Positions 27,915-35,752 of a stretch of DNA of 64,000 nt are shown piece by piece. Numbering within the stretch: position 1 is the stretch's first letter; each line of letters starts with the position of its first letter. A program made the position numbers and the translations under genes. The notes under the pieces are model-generated. The model made no database searches, was not told the DNA's origin, and worked only from the letters and a program-made list of their open reading frames with translations. The stretch comes from Archangium violaceum (GTDB taxonomy: Bacteria; Myxococcota; Myxococcia; Myxococcales; Myxococcaceae): assembly GCF_016887565.1 (NCBI RefSeq), contig NZ_CP069396.1:11824001-11888000 (forward strand), read 5' to 3'.

Positions 27915-29162
27915 GTGCTCTCCTCGAAGAACGTCTCCGCGTCCTCCACCTCCACGCGCCGTGTCCCGCCCCTGCTGCGCACGCTGACACCGGGCGCGGT
28001 GGCGCTCGTCCTCGCGGTGCTGCCCGGCACCGTGCTCGCGGTGACCACCTGCTCCACCGTGTGGACGCTCGTGGGAGCGGGGCTCGGCGTGCTGCTGGGA
28101 CTCGGACTGTTGACGTGGGCCGCGCGAGCCCAGGCCGCCGGCCAGGAGAAGCTGCTGCGCACGGTGGTGGAGGGCGTGCCCATGGCCATCGTGCTGTATG
28201 GCGACTCGGGCCACATCGCCTTCACCAACGCCGCCGCCCGCGAGCTCTTCTTCGAGGGCCGCGCCGTCGAGGGGCAGAACTTCCTCTCCATGCTCCAGGC
28301 CGCCCCCGCGGCCCTGCGCCAGGCGCTCCTCACCGACAGCGACGAGCTCTTCACGGTGGAGGTGAACAAGGAGAGCGAGACGTTCCACTTGTCCAAGCGC
28401 GACTTCGACTTCGCCGGCGAGCCGCACACGCTGCTCATGGTGAAGCACCTCACCCAGGAGCTGTCACGCCAGGAGGTGGACGTCTGGAAGAAGGTCATCC
28501 GGGTGATGAGCCACGAGCTGAACAACTCGCTGGCGCCCATCTCCTCGCTGCTGCACTCGGCGCGGCTCATCTCCCAGAACCCCGAGCAGCTCGGCAAGCT
28601 GGCGCGCGTGCTGGACACGCTCGAGGAGCGCACCACGCACCTGCGCACCTTCCTGGATGGTTACGCGCGCTTCGCGAAGCTGCCGCGCCCCCGGCAGGTG
28701 GTGGTCGAGTGGCCGCGGCTGCTCTCGGGATTGCAGGCCCTGTATCCCCAGGCGACCTTCTCACCGCCGCCGGGCAAGCCGGGCTGGTTCGACGCGGCGC
28801 AGGTGGAACAGGTGCTCATCAACCTGCTGAAGAACGCCCAGGAGTCCGGAGGGCCACCCGAGTCCGTGGCCCTGGAGGTCGACGAGGCCGAGGGAGGCTT
28901 CCGGCTGCGCGTGCACGACCGGGGGCGGGGACTGGCACCCGAGGTCCTGCAGAGCGCCCTGCTGCCCTTCTACACGACGAAGGAGAAGGGCACGGGGCTG
29001 GGGCTGGCGCTGAGCCGGGAGATCATCGACGCGCACCGGGGGCGGCTGCGCATCGAGAACCGCGAGGGCGGAGGAGCCACCGTCACCGTATGGCTGCCCG
29101 GGCGCGACATGACGATCGCTGGCCGCACGTCCCTGGCTCGGCTGACGATGACGCGGGTGTGA
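27915..29162 (+). CDS. NtrY-like histidine kinase
   Basis: 415 residues from a GTG start. Two N-terminal membrane helices (residues ~23-70), a PAS domain (V-V-E-G-V-P-M-A-I-V-L-Y-G), the phospho-acceptor V-M-S-H-E-L-N-N-S-L-A-P with His near 200, then ATPase boxes N-L-L-K-N-A-Q, D-R-G-R-G-L-A-P and G-T-G-L-G-L-A-L. The H-E-L-N-N-S-L-A-P box is typical of NtrY-type kinases. It is the probable partner of the sigma-54 regulator just upstream. Confidence 0.9.
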   Translation: MLSSKNVSASSTSTRRVPPLLRTLTPGAVALVLAVLPGTVLAVTTCSTVWTLVGAGLGVLLGLGLLTWAARAQAAGQEKLLRTVVEGVPMAIVLYGDSGHIAFTNAAARELFFEGRAVEGQNFLSMLQAAPAALRQALLTDSDELFTVEVNKESETFHLSKRDFDFAGEPHTLLMVKHLTQELSRQEVDVWKKVIRVMSHELNNSLAPISSLLHSARLISQNPEQLGKLARVLDTLEERTTHLRTFLDGYARFAKLPRPRQVVVEWPRLLSGLQALYPQATFSPPPGKPGWFDAAQVEQVLINLLKNAQESGGPPESVALEVDEAEGGFRLRVHDRGRGLAPEVLQSALLPFYTTKEKGTGLGLALSREIIDAHRGRLRIENREGGGATVTVWLPGRDMTIAGRTSLARLTMTRV

Positions 29163-29193
29163 GGCATGGAGGCCCAGCGCCAATCCCGCCATC

Positions 29194-29769
29194 TCAGACT
29201 TCGGTGAAGCGAATCCCTCCAACCCGAGGGTCTTCCAGTGCCTCTTTGAGACGCTCGGAGACGAGAAGGACGGAACTCCACCCCTTGGGCCGGAAGATGT
29301 CCGCATCGCCAGCCTTGCTCGGGTCGATACGTAGGCCCCTGACAAGGCGGTAGTCGCCTACCCTGTCGGGTGCTCCATCTTCGGGCTTCCAGTATTCCAC
29401 GCGCTCACATCGAGCATCGTCAATGCAGGGGATGACACGGAGGACGTTTGCAATGAAGAAAGGGGCTGTCTGTCCCACCACATCGACCGGGATGAACTGT
29501 ATCTGTTGTTGAAGACCGAGGCCTTCGAAGAGGGGAACGAGCCGACCGTGAATGATGGGGATGCTGAGCGTCGTGAAGCTGAAGTCGAGCGCACGTCCAG
29601 GAGCAGCCAGGGAAATTCGAGGCGTCCCCGCCAACGCGATGGGATGTCCGCTGAAGAACTGCCAGGGGTCGAGCTCCTCGCCATACTCGTCGGTGGGATC
29701 CGCCAGGACCCACTGATCTCGGATGCGTGAGTCGAGGAACAACTCATGATATCGAATGGGTTCACCCAT
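29194..29769 (-). CDS. imm11 (DUF1629)-type immunity protein
   Basis: 191 residues. The pattern F-I-P-V-D-V-V-G-Q-T-A-P-F-F-I-A-N-V-L followed by V-E-Y-W and a C-terminal S-E-R-L-K-E-A-L-E-D-P-R-V-G-G-I-R-F is what I know from imm11-family proteins, which in myxobacteria usually follow AHH-type lipoprotein toxins. AGGGA lies 5 bases before the ATG at 29769; a TTG seven codons upstream is the alternative. The ATG is 1 base after the stop of the toxin remnant, so it was translationally coupled to it. Confidence 0.6.
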   Translation of the reverse strand: MGEPIRYHELFLDSRIRDQWVLADPTDEYGEELDPWQFFSGHPIALAGTPRISLAAPGRALDFSFTTLSIPIIHGRLVPLFEGLGLQQQIQFIPVDVVGQTAPFFIANVLRVIPCIDDARCERVEYWKPEDGAPDRVGDYRLVRGLRIDPSKAGDADIFRPKGWSSVLLVSERLKEALEDPRVGGIRFTEV

Positions 29770-29770
29770 T

Positions 29771-29961
29771 TCAGTCCCTGGATTTCGCAATCAGGTCGTG
29801 GAGCCGTGTGCCAGGAGTGCAGACCTCATCTGCAATCCTCTTGAGCTCCTCCAACAGTCTGGACCTGCATTGCTGTCGATGGTGACACACGCCGGAGCGA
29901 GCAACAGGCACAGAGCTACGGCCAAGTACGGGGCCAGCGGGCCCATCCTTGTCTCTCGCAT
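29771..29961 (-). pseudogene. Gutted AHH-type lipoprotein toxin
   Basis: The start at 29961 opens M-R-E-T-R-M-G-P-L-A-P-Y-L-A-V-A, then a lipobox L-A-P-A-C and V-T-I-D-S. About 30 codons in, this frame loses meaning and stops. In the next frame the DNA reads S-R-L-L-E-E-L-K-R-I-A-D-E-V-C and then T-P-G-T-R-L-H-D-L-I, closing with TGA at 29773-29771. This tail matches the end of AHH-domain toxins as I remember them (hydrophilic helix, then T-P-G-T-R-L). N and C termini are thus joined with the whole body missing. The immunity gene beyond is intact. Confidence 0.5.
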
Positions 29962-30060
29962 GGTGTGCCAGAAGGTATCAGAGGGTTGGAATCGCGACTC
30001 GCATCCTGTGACACTGGAGCTCGACAAGGTGGCGAGGAGCTGGTCTACAACGCATGCGCC

Positions 30061-30729
30061 ATGAACCGCAGCCTCCTCCTGTCCGCCTGTGCCCTCACCA
30101 CGTGCCTCGCCTGCACTGACTCGCGCCGCGCCCCGACACAACCGACGGAAATGCCCCAACTGGTCGACGCCGGCACCACGCCCCCTCGCGAGCACCGGGA
30201 CTCACCCACCGCCGAGGCGCTGACGGATGCCGGCTCCACGGATGCGGGGATACACACGGACGGCGGCACCGCCTGCTCGGCCCAGGGGCTGAGCCCCACA
30301 CCCGCCCCCGCGCAGCCGCCTCTGCCTCCAGCCGTGGACTCCATGCGCCGCCGCATCGTCGCCGCGGCGGTGGCGTGTGACTACGCGGCGCTCGGCGCGC
30401 TCGCGGACGAGCAGGGCAAGGGCCTCCGCTTCTCCTTCGGCCCCGACAAGGACGTGGCCCGCTTCTGGCGCCGGCTGGAGCAGGAGCACGGCGCTCCGGT
30501 GCTGGCCCGGTTGGTGAAGATCCTGAGCCTGCCCTACACGAAGCAGGACGAACTCTACGTCTGGCCCTCGGCGTTCCGCGAGAAAGCCACCGCCGAGGAC
30601 TTCGCGGCCCTGAAGGGACTCTACCCGGACGAGCAGCTCCAGGCGATGCGGCACGAGGGGAGCTATCTCGGCCTGCGCGCCGCCATCACCGGCACCGGAG
30701 ACTGGCAGCTCGCCGTCAGCGGAGATTGA
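30061..30729 (+). CDS. Lipoprotein of unknown function
   Basis: 222 residues with a lipoprotein signal (C-L-A-C near residue 18). A Pro/Thr/Asp-rich linker with D-A-G-S-T-D-A-G precedes a compact domain of ~135 residues beginning at R-R-I-V-A-A-A-V-A-C-D-Y. This domain (Y-A-A-L-G-A-L-A-D, F-S-F-G near 125 and W-P-S-A-F near 175) recurs in actinobacterial and myxobacterial lipoproteins but I cannot name it. It is upstream of a 104-base gap with nothing recognisable. Confidence 0.65.
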   Translation: MNRSLLLSACALTTCLACTDSRRAPTQPTEMPQLVDAGTTPPREHRDSPTAEALTDAGSTDAGIHTDGGTACSAQGLSPTPAPAQPPLPPAVDSMRRRIVAAAVACDYAALGALADEQGKGLRFSFGPDKDVARFWRRLEQEHGAPVLARLVKILSLPYTKQDELYVWPSAFREKATAEDFAALKGLYPDEQLQAMRHEGSYLGLRAAITGTGDWQLAVSGD

Positions 30730-30833
30730 GGACCACGCCCCAGAGGCCCGAGGGCATGCGCGGAGCGCACCACCTACAATCCGTGCCCGCGGTGCGGTAC
30801 GGCGCGACGGCCAACAGCGGAGGGGCCGGCGCG

Positions 30834-31388
30834 TCAGGCGAAGGCGAGCGGATACAGCACCACCTGGGCGTAGTTGATACTGCCCTCGTGGGTGAAGAAG
30901 TGCTGGGCGGACTGGCGCAGCCTCTGGATCATCGTCTCGAACTCGGCCTGACTCACGGCTCGCAGGGACATGTACAGGCGCGCCGCCGCCCTCAAGTACG
31001 AGAAGAGTGGGTGGTCATCATGCCCGTCCGGCCACCGGCACAATTGGCGGTAGAGCCGATCGAACTCGGAGTCCAGCTCGGGCCTGCCCATCGCCGCGCA
31101 GTAGACGGCGGCCGTCGTCTCCAGCAGCAGGAAGAAGGGCCTGTACTGCCACGGCGGCTCCCGTGTCATGTCCGGCGGTACCGCCGTTCCCGTCCACAAC
31201 CGTGAGATGGGTTTGAGCCGCACCGTCACGATCCTGCCCGAGTAGTCCGCCACCGGGGCTTCCTCTCCTTCCAGTGGAATCACGCGGTCCTGCTCCCGAG
31301 AGTGGTGCCTGATGGGGATCTGCAACACCTCGGGCCGGCGCACATCCAGGCCGCCCCGCTTCAACTGCTCCACCACATCCCAATCCAT
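30834..31388 (-). CDS. Conserved hypothetical protein
   Basis: 184 residues, no signal peptide and no recognised domain. The N-terminal half is beta-rich (P-V-A-D-Y-S-G-R-I-V-T-V-R-L-K-P) with W-Q-Y-R-P-F-F near residue 82; the C-terminal half is helical with F-F-T-H-E-G-S-I-N-Y. A purine-rich AAGGAGG box lies 5-6 bases before the ATG. Divergent from the DUF2381-like gene. Confidence 0.6.
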   Translation of the reverse strand: MDWDVVEQLKRGGLDVRRPEVLQIPIRHHSREQDRVIPLEGEEAPVADYSGRIVTVRLKPISRLWTGTAVPPDMTREPPWQYRPFFLLLETTAAVYCAAMGRPELDSEFDRLYRQLCRWPDGHDDHPLFSYLRAAARLYMSLRAVSQAEFETMIQRLRQSAQHFFTHEGSINYAQVVLYPLAFA

Positions 31389-31537
31389 GCCTCCTCCTTG
31401 AACGTCATCTCGTGAGTCAAGTGGAAGATGCGACTTTTCTGGTCAGGTGTCGAGTGTTTCGGCCCTTCTTCCGTTTTGAAGGGAGCTTCGGATTTCACTT
31501 GACCTCGAAGGTTCGGTGGTCAGTAGGTTCTTCCGGC

Positions 31538-32224
31538 ATGCGACCCACCCCCTGCGGTCTCGTCCCCCTCCTGCTGGCCCTGACTGGAAGCCCCGAGGAG
31601 CCACCGTCTTTTCAGGTCATCTCCCCGGAAACGCCCGCGCGGCCGGAGATGATTCCAGAAGTCACTCCCGCTCCGGAAGGACGGGAACGTGCGGTACGCG
31701 CGCCGGAGACTCCCGAGGCGACTGGCTCCACCGGGCCGGAGGACGATGCGCGGCAGGTGCGGGTACTTCCGGAGGCGCCAGCTCGGCCGCTCACGGAGCG
31801 GGCCGGAGACTACGAGACCGGCCTCTTCGCCCGGCTGGTGCTTTCGGGACGGTTGGGCTGGAGCGGTGTCACCCTCTCAAGGCCGATGGACGCCAAAGGA
31901 ATGACCGAGGGTGGCGAGCTCATCGCATGGGACCAGCTCATCCACCGTGCGGAAACCCTCGCCGTGGTCTCGGCGGCGCTGAAGCTGTCCGCGGCGTCCA
32001 CGCGGCCCTGGGTACCAACCGAGGCGTGGCTGCTGGACACGAAGGGCGAGAGAGTGGGCCGTTTCCCGGTGTGGATGGGCGTTCCGATGCTCTACCCGGG
32101 CGGCAGATGCATCGTGGTCGTTGAGGTGGAGCTCGTCCCGGGTGCATCGCCGAGGACGCTCCGGCTCGAGCTGCGGGAGAAGGACGGCGGGCGCGTCGTT
32201 GCCATCGGGGAGATGGAGCTGTGA
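31538..32224 (+). CDS. DUF2381-like exported protein, shortened
   Basis: 228 residues. The signal peptide M-R-P-T-P-C-G-L-V-P-L-L-L-A-L-T-G-S and the C-terminal beta-domain (R-P-W-V-P-T-E-A-W-L, P-G-G-R-C-I-V-V-V-E-V-E) resemble the myxobacterial DUF2381 family, which is usually near 290 residues and often sits before a Ser/Thr kinase. Here the middle (residues ~25-85) is a low-complexity Pro/Glu/Thr stretch and the N-terminal beta-domain of the family seems absent. The stop overlaps the GTG of the kinase by four bases (GTGA). Confidence 0.6.
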   Translation: MRPTPCGLVPLLLALTGSPEEPPSFQVISPETPARPEMIPEVTPAPEGRERAVRAPETPEATGSTGPEDDARQVRVLPEAPARPLTERAGDYETGLFARLVLSGRLGWSGVTLSRPMDAKGMTEGGELIAWDQLIHRAETLAVVSAALKLSAASTRPWVPTEAWLLDTKGERVGRFPVWMGVPMLYPGGRCIVVVEVELVPGASPRTLRLELREKDGGRVVAIGEMEL

Positions 32225-34140
32225 ACGAGAGTGTGACGGGCATGAACGGGCACGTGTGGAACGTGGCGGAGCTCGAATCCGGCACCGTGGTGGCCGGTTG
32301 GCGCGTACTGGAGCGACTGGGCGTGGGCGGCTATGGGGCCGTCTACCTCGTGGAGTCCGTGGAGCAGCCGGGAGCCCTCGGCGCACTCAAGGTGTTCTTC
32401 CACCCCCAGGACATTCGCGCCGGACGCGAGCAGTCCCTGCTGGTGGACAAGGCGATGCACCCCAACGTGGTGCGCTGCCTTGGTACGGGCCGCTGGCCCC
32501 ACCCCATTCAGGGGCGTCCCTTCCTCGTATTGGAGTACGTGCCCGGCCCGCCACTGCATCTGTGGGTGGAAGAGAACAACCCCGAGTTCTCACGACTGGC
32601 CTACCTGGGCGCCGAAGTGGCCCTGGCGCTGAGCCACCTGCACGCGCGGGGCGTGCTGCACCGCGACCTCAAGCCCGAGCACGTGCTGGTGAGGGAGACG
32701 GACAGGAAGCCGGTGCTGGTGGACTTCGGCGTGGGTGACTACACGGGGGCGAACACGCTCACCGAGACGCCCCTCCCCCCGGGCACCGCGCACCTGCGCA
32801 GCCCCGAGGCCGCGTGCTTCTGGCTGGCCCATGGCGACAAGCCCCGGGCGCGCTACGACTATCGTCCCTCGGACGAGCTGTACGCGCTGGGAGTGTGCCT
32901 GTATCGGGCGACAACGGGTCACTACCCCTTCCCGGCCGTGGCGGACGTGAAGCTCCTGCTGTACATGGACATCGCCCACCGGGTGCCGCCACCGCCGGTG
33001 GAGGTCAATCCCCGGGTGCCGCTCGCGTTGAGTGACGTCATCACGAGGCTGCTGGCCAAGCACCCCGAGGCGCGCTACCGCAACGGCGAGGAGGTGCACG
33101 CGGCGCTGATGGCGGCGGCCACCTTCGGTGGGCGCGAGCCCTGGGAGGCCAGCATCTTCGAGTGGGAGGAGGTCCCCACGGGAGACGTGCCAGAAGGGGC
33201 GAGCACCGCCAGGCGGCGCATCCGCCGGCCCCCTCCGCCCGTACGGGAGCAGCAGCCAACGCCGCCCAGGGACCCACCTCCAGCCGAACCGCCCACCTCC
33301 GAGTCCGCCGTGAGTCCGCCCGAGCGCTCGCGCAAGACAGTGCTGACGGTTACCGCGGCACTGATGGCCCTGCTCGCGACCGCAGTCGTCCTCATCCCAC
33401 ACGAGTGGAGGTGGAGGCAGGAGGAAACCCCTCAGGTCACCGCGAGCGACCCGCCTGCTGCGGTCCAGGAAGTGGCACACCCGGCCAAGGCGCCCGACAC
33501 TGCGCCCGCCCCGGCCCCGCCACCAGCGGAAGACCCCCCCGAGGCCACCGTCCAGCCGGTGCGACACACGGAGAACGTGTCCATGAAGAAGAACAGCCCG
33601 CCCAACAAGAAGCCCGAGCAGAAGCCCGCCACCAGCGAGGCGATCTCCGCCGATGCATGGAGGCGAGCGATGATGGTGTGCCTTCTGTACGGAGGCACGG
33701 CGTGCACGGGAGCCCAGGTGCGGCCACAGCCCGGAGATTGTCCTCCCGAGGCGCTCGCCGCCATGCGCTCCTTGCGTCAAAGAGTCCCCGGTGCTGTGGA
33801 CGTGTGGCTCGACGTCACCAAGCCCCACTCCAGGGGTCTGGACAACTATGCGGATGGCCCCGTCATCAGCAGCATCGCGTACAGCAGTAGTGACATCCCC
33901 GAAGGCGCGTTGCTGTACGGGTGGCTGTGGGTGACCGGAAACGGAGTCAATGCCGAAGGCTACAAGAGGGTCTACGGCCGTTGGGACAAGTTGAAGCTGC
34001 CCGATGGAAGGGAAATGCCGGTGTGCTTCATCCTGGCCGATTCGGATGGAGTGCCCGAGGTCGAGGCCGGACCGCCGGGCTACGCCCGGTTTCCGCGCAT
34101 CGCACCGCTCATGTCCGTCAAACGCTTCGTTTTCGAGTGA
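32221..34140 (+). CDS. Ser/Thr protein kinase coupled to the DUF2381-like gene
   Basis: 639 residues from a GTG that overlaps the upstream stop (GTGA). The kinase domain has G-V-G-G-Y-G-A-V-Y near 36, A-L-K-V-F near 56, L-H-R-D-L-K-P-E-H near 145 and V-D-F-G-V-G-D. A Pro-rich linker (~325-365), one membrane helix (V-L-T-V-T-A-A-L-M-A-L-L-A-T, ~375-392), a second Pro/Ala linker and a ~155-residue external domain follow; that last domain has paired Cys near 490 and 510. It probably senses something outside through the DUF2381-like partner. Confidence 0.85.
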   Translation: MNESVTGMNGHVWNVAELESGTVVAGWRVLERLGVGGYGAVYLVESVEQPGALGALKVFFHPQDIRAGREQSLLVDKAMHPNVVRCLGTGRWPHPIQGRPFLVLEYVPGPPLHLWVEENNPEFSRLAYLGAEVALALSHLHARGVLHRDLKPEHVLVRETDRKPVLVDFGVGDYTGANTLTETPLPPGTAHLRSPEAACFWLAHGDKPRARYDYRPSDELYALGVCLYRATTGHYPFPAVADVKLLLYMDIAHRVPPPPVEVNPRVPLALSDVITRLLAKHPEARYRNGEEVHAALMAAATFGGREPWEASIFEWEEVPTGDVPEGASTARRRIRRPPPPVREQQPTPPRDPPPAEPPTSESAVSPPERSRKTVLTVTAALMALLATAVVLIPHEWRWRQEETPQVTASDPPAAVQEVAHPAKAPDTAPAPAPPPAEDPPEATVQPVRHTENVSMKKNSPPNKKPEQKPATSEAISADAWRRAMMVCLLYGGTACTGAQVRPQPGDCPPEALAAMRSLRQRVPGAVDVWLDVTKPHSRGLDNYADGPVISSIAYSSSDIPEGALLYGWLWVTGNGVNAEGYKRVYGRWDKLKLPDGREMPVCFILADSDGVPEVEAGPPGYARFPRIAPLMSVKRFVFE

Positions 34141-34151
34141 GGCCGCGAGGC

Positions 34152-34553
34152 TCAAGCCACGAGGTGGTCCACGCCCTCGGGCAACCCGAGGTGCCTGCGC
34201 ACCACGGCCGTGAGCGCGGCGCTGGAGATGGGCTTGCGCACGAACTCGGAGGCACCCGCCTGCACCGCCCGAAGATCGAGATCCGGCGCCTTGCCTCCGG
34301 TGAGCAGCACGATGGGCAGGTGGCACACCTCGGGCCGCGCGTCCGCCCGCACCTGGCGCACGAAGTCCAGACCGTTCATTCCCGGCATGTTGAAGTCAGC
34401 GATGATGAGGTCCACGGGGCTCGAGCCCAGCAATCGCAGTCCTCGATCCGCCCGGTCCGCATCCAGAAACCCCAACTTCAACTTCATCAAATACACCTTG
34501 ATGATGTGCCGGATGGTGTCGCTGTCATCCACGATCAGAACGCTGCGCTTCAT
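34152..34553 (-). CDS. Receiver-only response regulator (first of a twin pair)
   Basis: 133 residues, a CheY-like receiver with nothing attached. Acidic pair D9-D10 (I-V-D-D-S), phospho-acceptor Asp in I-I-A-D-F-N-M-P-G-M near 53, Thr in L-L-T-G-G-K-A near 86 and Lys in F-V-R-K-P near 109. The gene at 35148 has the same length and almost the same motifs, so the two are tandem duplicates. There is no kinase beside them. Confidence 0.9.
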   Translation of the reverse strand: MKRSVLIVDDSDTIRHIIKVYLMKLKLGFLDADRADRGLRLLGSSPVDLIIADFNMPGMNGLDFVRQVRADARPEVCHLPIVLLTGGKAPDLDLRAVQAGASEFVRKPISSAALTAVVRRHLGLPEGVDHLVA

Positions 34554-35147
34554 GGAGCCCCCTCGAATCCAAAGGCAGAATTCCGGAAGAACCCGCGTGT
34601 GTCGACCCGATGGCATTCGCGGCCGGCCTCGGCACGACCAGGGCTGAACACTCCGGGACTCGGGACGTACGGAGATGTTGAGCAACCGACTGCGACATGT
34701 CGTGGGTGGTGAGCAACGGGGAGAGGAGACGCGGTCCGGAAGGCGGGTCACGGCCATGCGCGAACCCGTGCCCGCCCTCCGGTACCGCTGCGCTCCGGAA
34801 TGCTGGAGACCCCCCCGGGCCCCGCCTTCATTCCGTTACGGTGTGTGAACGACCTCTCGGGCCGAGCCCACGACGACGGCTCCATCAGCCCCAGGGCCTC
34901 ACACGTCAACCCCGAGGAACAGTGCGCATCGCTATCCGCGTGAGCAACTGCCGTGCCGCCATCAAGTTGCACCTGGAGGTCTCACCCACCCGCGAGAGCC
35001 CCCTCGGATTTTCGAGAGAAGCCCTGGAGATTCCGTGAGTTACGCGCGCGCCGGTGTCCGCGGCACGCGTGTCAGAATGGCGCGGAGCCGGACACCTGTC
35101 CGGACACATGTCCGCGTGAGCCGGTGGAGCCGGACACTCGTGTCGCG
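34554..35147. other. 594-base spacer between the twin receiver genes
   Basis: No gene is supported. Short open frames exist on both strands but lack ribosome sites and protein-like composition. The stretch holds the promoter region of the 34152 gene and, near its far end, the palindromes at 35088-35146. Confidence 0.4.
35088..35146. repeat. Cluster of GGACA-nn-TGTCC palindromes
   Basis: CCGGACA-CC-TGTCCGG (35088-35103) is a perfect palindrome. It overlaps CGGACA-CA-TGTCCG (35101-35114), and a partial copy CGGACA-CTCG-TGTCGC follows (35131-35146). The cluster lies 2 to 60 bases beyond the 3' end of the 35148 receiver gene, so it may be a terminator for it or an operator array. Confidence 0.5.
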
Positions 35148-35549
35148 TCAGGCGACGAGATTCACATCCTCGGAAAGTGGGAGATGCCGCCGCACCACGG
35201 CCGCGAGGTCCTCGATGGAGACGGGTTTGCGCACGAACTCGGAGGCTCCCGCCTGCAGGGCCCTCGCCTCGAGGTCCGGCGCCTTGCCCCCGGTGAGCAG
35301 CACGATGGGCACCTTGCGCACCTGCTCCCGCTCACTCGCGCGGACCCGGCGCACGAACTCCAGGCCATCCATCCCACCCGGCATGTTGACGTCCGCGATG
35401 ATGAGATTCACCGCGCTCGTCTCCAGATGCTGGAGCCCCTGCTCTCCTCCACTCGCGTCGAGGAAACCCAGTTTCATCTTCATCAAGTAGATCTTGATGA
35501 TGTGCCGGATGGTGTTGCTGTCCTCCACGAGCAGCACGGTGTGATTCAT
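35148..35549 (-). CDS. Receiver-only response regulator (second of a twin pair)
   Basis: 133 residues, same layout as the gene at 34152: E-D-S acidic pocket (L-V-E-D-S), phospho-acceptor Asp in I-I-A-D-V-N-M-P-G-G, L-L-T-G-G-K-A-P-D-L and F-V-R-K-P-V. The segment T-I-R-H-I-I-K-x-Y-L-M-K-x-K-L-G-F-L-D-A is nearly identical in both. Single-domain receivers act by protein contact, as in CheY; the target is unknown. A C-T-T-T-T-T run upstream in the intergenic DNA hints at a promoter for this gene. Confidence 0.9.
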   Translation of the reverse strand: MNHTVLLVEDSNTIRHIIKIYLMKMKLGFLDASGGEQGLQHLETSAVNLIIADVNMPGGMDGLEFVRRVRASEREQVRKVPIVLLTGGKAPDLEARALQAGASEFVRKPVSIEDLAAVVRRHLPLSEDVNLVA

Positions 35550-35698
35550 GGGAATCCCCTTTTTTAATGGAGTCTTTCCATTACCCGTGAATCAACGTCC
35601 CGCCACCCGACATGCCCGTGAGTCTTTGGCACGGTGAGAACTGAACAGAGACGCGGGTGCCCGCAGCAACCCATGTATGCGAGCTACCCTCACCCCGA

Positions 35699-35719
35699 CC
35701 CTCTCCCGGAGGGAGAGGG
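35699..35719. repeat. REP-like hairpin
   Basis: CCCTCTCCC-GGA-GGGAGAGGG forms a perfect 9-base-pair stem with a three-base loop. It belongs to the CACCCCGACCCTCTCCC dyad (from about 35690) that is common between genes in high-GC bacteria. It lies between pgi and the receiver gene. Confidence 0.5.
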
Positions 35720-35723
35720 AGGG

Positions 35724-35752
35724 TGTTTGTTTGTTTGTTTATTCGTTTGTTT
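35724..35752. repeat. TTTG tetranucleotide tract
   Basis: Four to six TTTG units, interrupted once (TTTATTCG), run from the REP-like hairpin to the end of pgi. In this high-GC DNA such a tract is conspicuous. It lies just past the pgi stop codon on the minus strand, where it reads as an A/C-rich (AAAC) tail. Confidence 0.5.
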
